From Longimicrobium terrae (GTDB lineage: Bacteria; Gemmatimonadota; Gemmatimonadetes; Longimicrobiales; Longimicrobiaceae), in contig NZ_JACHIA010000027.1 of the NCBI RefSeq assembly GCF_014202995.1, forward strand, positions 1 through 64,000: a stretch of DNA of 64,000 bases, in the 5' to 3' direction. The notes under the pieces are model-generated. The model did no database searches, had not been told where the DNA came from, and saw only the letters and a program-made list of their open reading frames with translations. This document shows, piece by piece, positions 60,569 through 64,000 of the stretch. The first letter of the stretch is position 1; each line of letters opens with the position of its first letter. The position numbers and the translations under genes are program-made.

Positions 60569-61759
60569 TCAGTCGGGACGGCCGCCGGCGGATCGTACGT
60601 CGTCCACCAGGCGGACGCGGGCGTCGTGAATCAGGGTGTAGTGGCCGTCCACCAGCACGGTTTCGCCGGGGGCCACGCTGTCGGTGTCCATGCCGGAAAC
60701 GATCTCCACCACGGAGTCGTTCTGCAGCCCCGTGGTCACGTAGCGCCACTTGGCCTGCCCCGAACCGCCCGCTCCGTCAAAGACGAACAGCATGGTGCGC
60801 CGGTCGCGCTCCAGCAGCGCCGCGCGGGGCACCAGGACGCGGTTGGCAAAGCGCCGCGCCTGCAGTGAGACGCGCGCGTACATTCCGGGAAGAATGCGCC
60901 CGCCGGGGTTGGGAACCAGCACGGTGACGCGCGCGGTGCGGGTGCCGCTTTCCACGATGGGGTTCAGCGTCTGGATGCGGCCGGTGAACGCCTCGCCCGG
61001 AAAGGCGGCGAAGCTCACGGTGGCGGTGTGGCCCGGCGCCAGGTGGGCGAGTTCGCTTTCCAGCACCTGCACCTGCACGCGGATGGGGTCCAGCGAAACC
61101 AGCGTCATCAGCTCGTCGCCCTGGCGCACCCACTGGCCGGGCACGGCCTTGAGCGAGGCCACGCGCCCGGCGAACGGCGCGGCCATGCGGGTGCGCGACA
61201 GGTCCAGCCGGGCGCGGCGCACGCGCACCTCCGCCGCCTCCACGCCGCTGCGCGAGCGCGCCGCCGCCTGCCGGTCGGCGCGCACCTGCGCGTCGGTGAT
61301 CTGGTCGTCCAGCAGCGTGGCTTCGCGAAACTTGCCCTGCGCCTCGGTGAGCGCGGCCTGCGCTTCTTCCACGTTCAGCGCGTATTCCGCCCCGTCCAGC
61401 CCGGCCACCGGCTGCCCCGCGCGCACGGCGTCGCCCTCGCGGATGGGGAGCGACGTCACCCGGCCGGTCACCTGCGCCACCAGCACCGTCTTCTGCCACG
61501 CCTCGGCCTGGCCGGCGGCGCTCACCGACATTACCAGGTCGCCGCGCACCGCCTTGCTCCCCTGCACGGGGATGGCGACGTCGGTGGCGAACGTGCCGGA
61601 CGCGGAGGTCTGCACCAGCGCCGCCGGGGCTTTTTCCCGGGCGGGTTCGGCGTCGTCGGACTTCTGGGTGCGGCGGTAGATGGCGGCACTCAGCACCGCG
61701 ACCGTGGTCACGGCGAGGACGGCTGGGGCGAGGCGGCGCAGGGGGGACATGGAACTCAT
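60569..61759 (-). CDS. RND efflux periplasmic adaptor (MFP)
   Basis: A 396-residue membrane fusion protein. A membrane anchor (LAPAVLAVTTVAVLSAAIY) is followed by a biotinyl-lipoyl-like domain (VTSLPIREGDAVRAGQPVAG), a helical hairpin (EEAQAALTEAQGKFREATLL and on), the second lipoyl half (MAAPFAGRVASLKAVPGQWV) and beta-barrel parts (RTARVTVLVPNPGGRILPGM). It links the TolC channel to the RND pumps. First gene of the operon. Two starts, 61759 and 61750, are possible. An inverted repeat lies 72-108 bp upstream. Confidence 0.9.
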   Translation of the reverse strand: MSSMSPLRRLAPAVLAVTTVAVLSAAIYRRTQKSDDAEPAREKAPAALVQTSASGTFATDVAIPVQGSKAVRGDLVMSVSAAGQAEAWQKTVLVAQVTGRVTSLPIREGDAVRAGQPVAGLDGAEYALNVEEAQAALTEAQGKFREATLLDDQITDAQVRADRQAAARSRSGVEAAEVRVRRARLDLSRTRMAAPFAGRVASLKAVPGQWVRQGDELMTLVSLDPIRVQVQVLESELAHLAPGHTATVSFAAFPGEAFTGRIQTLNPIVESGTRTARVTVLVPNPGGRILPGMYARVSLQARRFANRVLVPRAALLERDRRTMLFVFDGAGGSGQAKWRYVTTGLQNDSVVEIVSGMDTDSVAPGETVLVDGHYTLIHDARVRLVDDVRSAGGRPD

Positions 61760-61830
61760 GAGCAGGGGCAGAACCAGGATCCGCGGGGGACCAAAAGGTA
61801 ACCGAAAAACCGGATAATCGCAAATGGTGT

Positions 61831-61867
61831 CGGAACATGCGTTACCCGCCACGGGCAGCATGTTCCG
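61831..61867. promoter_or_regulatory. Inverted repeat upstream of the RND operon
   Basis: CGGAACATGC-N17-GCATGTTCCG, perfect 10-bp arms, centred 90 bp upstream of the adaptor start. On the minus strand it is followed by an AT-richer stretch (GATTATCCGGTTTTTCGG) that could contain the promoter. It fits an operator for an efflux repressor or two-component regulator. Confidence 0.55.
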
Positions 61868-62675
61868 GGGGTGATAGACGCCATCCGACGGCCGAACGTT
61901 GCCCGGCCTCGCACGCAGGTACGCGGCGGGTTCGGGTGCTCGCCGCGCGCCGGGAAACGCGGGCGGTCCGGCGGCTTCTTCATCGCCCGGGGTCTTTTCG
62001 CCTCCGTCCTCGGCGCGGAACAGCGCGGTGGAAGCGGAGATGTCGGACGTCTTCGGAGGATGATCGTCCGCTGGCGATCGGGCGGGCGATCTGCGCCGGG
62101 TTCCGCGGCGCGCGTTCGGTCGGAGACGGCATCGTCCGGGAGCGGTGGATGCCGTTCATCCTGCCGTTTAGACGGTCTCGCGAGCGCTTGTTCACCCGCG
62201 CCGGCGGCGCGGCCGCGGATCGGCGTGCTGATCGGCCGATCAAGATTGTCGTAATACTTGCGTAGTGGCGTCCGGGTTCCGGGCGGAGATGGCTATCCGA
62301 TGGTCCGCCGTCGTCCTTCATCCACGGTTGCGGGGACGAGACCTGTCGCGCGGTCCAATCATCCCCAAGCGGCGTGTGTGCAACCTGCATCCGGATCGCG
62401 CCGCTTGGCAAGAATTTTCGCGAAACGAAGCTCGCCCGCGGGCCGGAGGTGGCCTGGGAACGATCCCTCTGCGTCGCCTCGTGACGCACTTGCCGCGCGG
62501 CCCGCGCCGCCCGGCCTGGCGGGCGCGTGCTGACGGTCATCGCCGCCGGCTCGGGTCGGCCGGCGTGAGTGAACAGTCATCGGCGACGCGCCGGCCCCTC
62601 TTGTCTGCGCGGGAAGGTGGCCGCACTTTCCGCCGCTCTCCATCCTCCGCCGGACCCGTCCCCGTATCCACCTCC
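61868..62675. other. Divergent gap without recognised gene
   Basis: About 800 bp between the RND operon and the CstA-like gene. I see no convincing reading frame on either strand and no copy of the dispersed repeat families. It should hold the promoter of the CstA-like gene and possibly a leader. Confidence 0.5.
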
Positions 62676-64000
62676 ATGCGAAACCGTCTTCCCCTCCTGG
62701 GCTGGGCCGTGGTGGGCCTGCTGGGCGCCGCCGCGCTCGGCGTCATCGCCCTGCACCGCGGCGAAACCATCAACGCCGCGTGGATGGTGGTGGCCGCCAT
62801 CTGCACGTACGCCGTGGCCTACCGCTTCTACGCCCGCTTTCTCTCCACGCGCGTGCTGGAACTGGACGACCGGCGCGCCACGCCCGCGGAGCGGCTGGAC
62901 AACCATGTGGACTTCATCCCCACCAACCGCTGGGTGCTGTTCGGGCACCACTTCGCGGCGATCGCGGGGGCGGGGCCGCTGGTGGGGCCGGTGCTGGCGG
63001 CGCAGTTCGGCTATCTGCCCGGCACGCTCTGGCTCATCATCGGCGTGGTGCTGGCGGGGGCGGTGCAGGACTTCGTGATCCTGTTCGCCTCCATGCGGCG
63101 CGACGGCAAGTCGCTGGGGCAGATGGCGCGCGAGGAGATCAATCCCGCGGCGGGGATCATCGCCATGGTCGCGGTGCTGTGCATCATGGCCATTCTGCTG
63201 GCCGTGCTGGCGCTGATCGTGGTGAACGCGCTGGCGCACTCGCCGTGGGGGCTGTTCACCATCGCCTGCACCGTTCCCATCGCGCTGCTGATGGGGTGGT
63301 GGATGCACTCCTTTCGCCCCGACCGCGTGGGCGAGGCGTCGGCCATCGGCGTGGTGCTGGTGCTGGCGGCCACGGTGGGTGGCAAGTGGGTGGCGGCGGA
63401 CCCCGCGTGGGCAGCGTTCTTTACGGTGGAGAAGACCACGCTGGTGTGGCTGATGGCGGGATACGGATTCATTGCCTCCGTCCTTCCCGTCTGGGTGCTG
63501 CTCTGCCCGCGCGACTACCTCTCGACGTTTCTGAAGATCGGGACGATTACCGCGCTCGCCGCCGGCATTCTGCTTACGCTGCCGGAAGTGCGCATGCCCG
63601 CGGTGACGCAGTTCGTGGACGGCACCGGGCCCGTGTTTTCCGGCAAGCTGTTTCCGTTCGCGTTCATCACCGTGGCGTGCGGGGCCATCAGCGGATTTCA
63701 CGCGCTGGTGGCGTCGGGAACCACGCCCAAGATGCTGTCGCGGGAGTCGGATGCGCGGCTGGTGGGCTACGGCGCCATGCTGATGGAGTCGTTCGTGGGG
63801 GTGATGGCGATGGTGGCGGCGGGGGTTCTGGATCCGGGCGTGTACTTCGCCATCAACGCGCCGGCGGGCGTGGTGGGCGGCACGCTGGAGGCGGCGACGC
63901 GCACCATTGCCGCGTGGGGCTTCGTGGTGACGCCGGAGCAGATGCAGGCACTGGCGGCGTCCGTGGGGGAAGAGACGCTGATGGCGCGAACCGGTGGCGC
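62676..64000 (+). CDS. cstA: CstA-like transporter, 3' end outside the window
   Basis: The first 441 residues of a carbon-starvation protein A family transporter (full length usually 550-700). Members import peptides or pyruvate. The conserved start of the family is clear: TINAAWMVVAAICTYAVAYR, then RLDNHVDFIPTNRWVLFGHH and FAAIAGAGPLVGPVLAAQFG. Many membrane helices follow, with the motif HALVASGTTPKML near the end. The reading frame is open to the last base, so the gene is cut by the window edge. It has no ribosome binding site of note. Divergent from the RND operon. Confidence 0.93.
   Translation, partial: MRNRLPLLGWAVVGLLGAAALGVIALHRGETINAAWMVVAAICTYAVAYRFYARFLSTRVLELDDRRATPAERLDNHVDFIPTNRWVLFGHHFAAIAGAGPLVGPVLAAQFGYLPGTLWLIIGVVLAGAVQDFVILFASMRRDGKSLGQMAREEINPAAGIIAMVAVLCIMAILLAVLALIVVNALAHSPWGLFTIACTVPIALLMGWWMHSFRPDRVGEASAIGVVLVLAATVGGKWVAADPAWAAFFTVEKTTLVWLMAGYGFIASVLPVWVLLCPRDYLSTFLKIGTITALAAGILLTLPEVRMPAVTQFVDGTGPVFSGKLFPFAFITVACGAISGFHALVASGTTPKMLSRESDARLVGYGAMLMESFVGVMAMVAAGVLDPGVYFAINAPAGVVGGTLEAATRTIAAWGFVVTPEQMQALAASVGEETLMARTGG

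Noticed and set aside
1-64000. tRNA, rRNA or transposase genes
   Set aside because: I looked for clover-leaf and rRNA-like stretches and for DDE/tyrosine recombinase motifs on both strands and saw none; a small RNA could still be missed by eye.

Overview
The window is a 64 kb piece of a high-GC chromosome, which I judge to be from a Gram-negative, aerobic, outer-membrane-bearing bacterium. The best fit is the Gemmatimonadota (Longimicrobium-like). That placement is inference from style, not from a marker gene: very high GC, weak Shine-Dalgarno sites with many GTG/TTG starts, carboxypeptidase-regulatory/TonB-plug proteins, PAS-rich sensors, a caa3-type oxidase operon and gene-poor gaps packed with dispersed repeats. 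I see no tRNA, rRNA, transposase, phage gene or CRISPR array. The first ~127 bases are homopolymeric C/G and look like a damaged contig edge.

Layout. 0.16-8 kb: a chemosensory-type signalling island (CheB, CheR-PAS and a large PAS/GAF histidine kinase in one operon, with a second CheB divergent). 8-14 kb: lipoproteins, a GIY-YIG protein, a four-copy 247-bp tandem repeat array, ETF-quinone oxidoreductase and a glycine-zipper protein. 14-16 kb: GlgE maltosyltransferase. 16-22 kb: a repeat-rich gap, a 56-residue peptide gene with its own promoter and terminator, then an isoaspartyl dipeptidase-cyanophycinase operon and a divergent PAS-PAS-GntR regulator. 22-32 kb: mostly single genes (methyltransferase, RDD protein, cardiolipin synthase-like PLD, NUDIX, GNAT, lipid kinase cluster). 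32-38 kb: three envelope proteins (TonB-C-like, CarboxypepD_reg/plug, BamA-like). 38.7-41.5 kb: ABC transporter, nucleotidyltransferase and a small partner. 42-47.4 kb: the caa3 oxidase operon ctaC-D-E-F-G, closed by a strong terminator. 48-50 kb: two tandem PIN-domain toxin-antitoxin modules. 50-52 kb: MurU-like uridylyltransferase plus an AmgK-type kinase fused to a RapZ C-terminal domain. 52.8-61.8 kb: a four-gene RND efflux operon with two pump subunits. 62.7-64 kb: the start of a CstA-like transporter, cut by the window end.

How genes work together. The oxidase operon and ETF-QO point to aerobic respiration. IadA plus cyanophycinase would turn beta-aspartyl polymers or peptides into amino acids, and the divergent PAS-GntR protein is the obvious candidate regulator; CstA would import peptides or pyruvate. 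AmgK and MurU form the known MurNAc recycling shortcut to UDP-MurNAc. The RND operon looks like a complete adaptor/TolC/two-pump export machine.

Most interesting items: the NGYMTSGG repeat peptide beside isoaspartyl-processing enzymes; the PAS-GntR architecture; the AmgK-RapZ fusion; the duplicated PIN module whose first toxin runs into the second module; an ETF-QO lacking one cluster cysteine; an IadA with Glu in place of the carbamylated Lys; and several families of inverted dispersed repeats.
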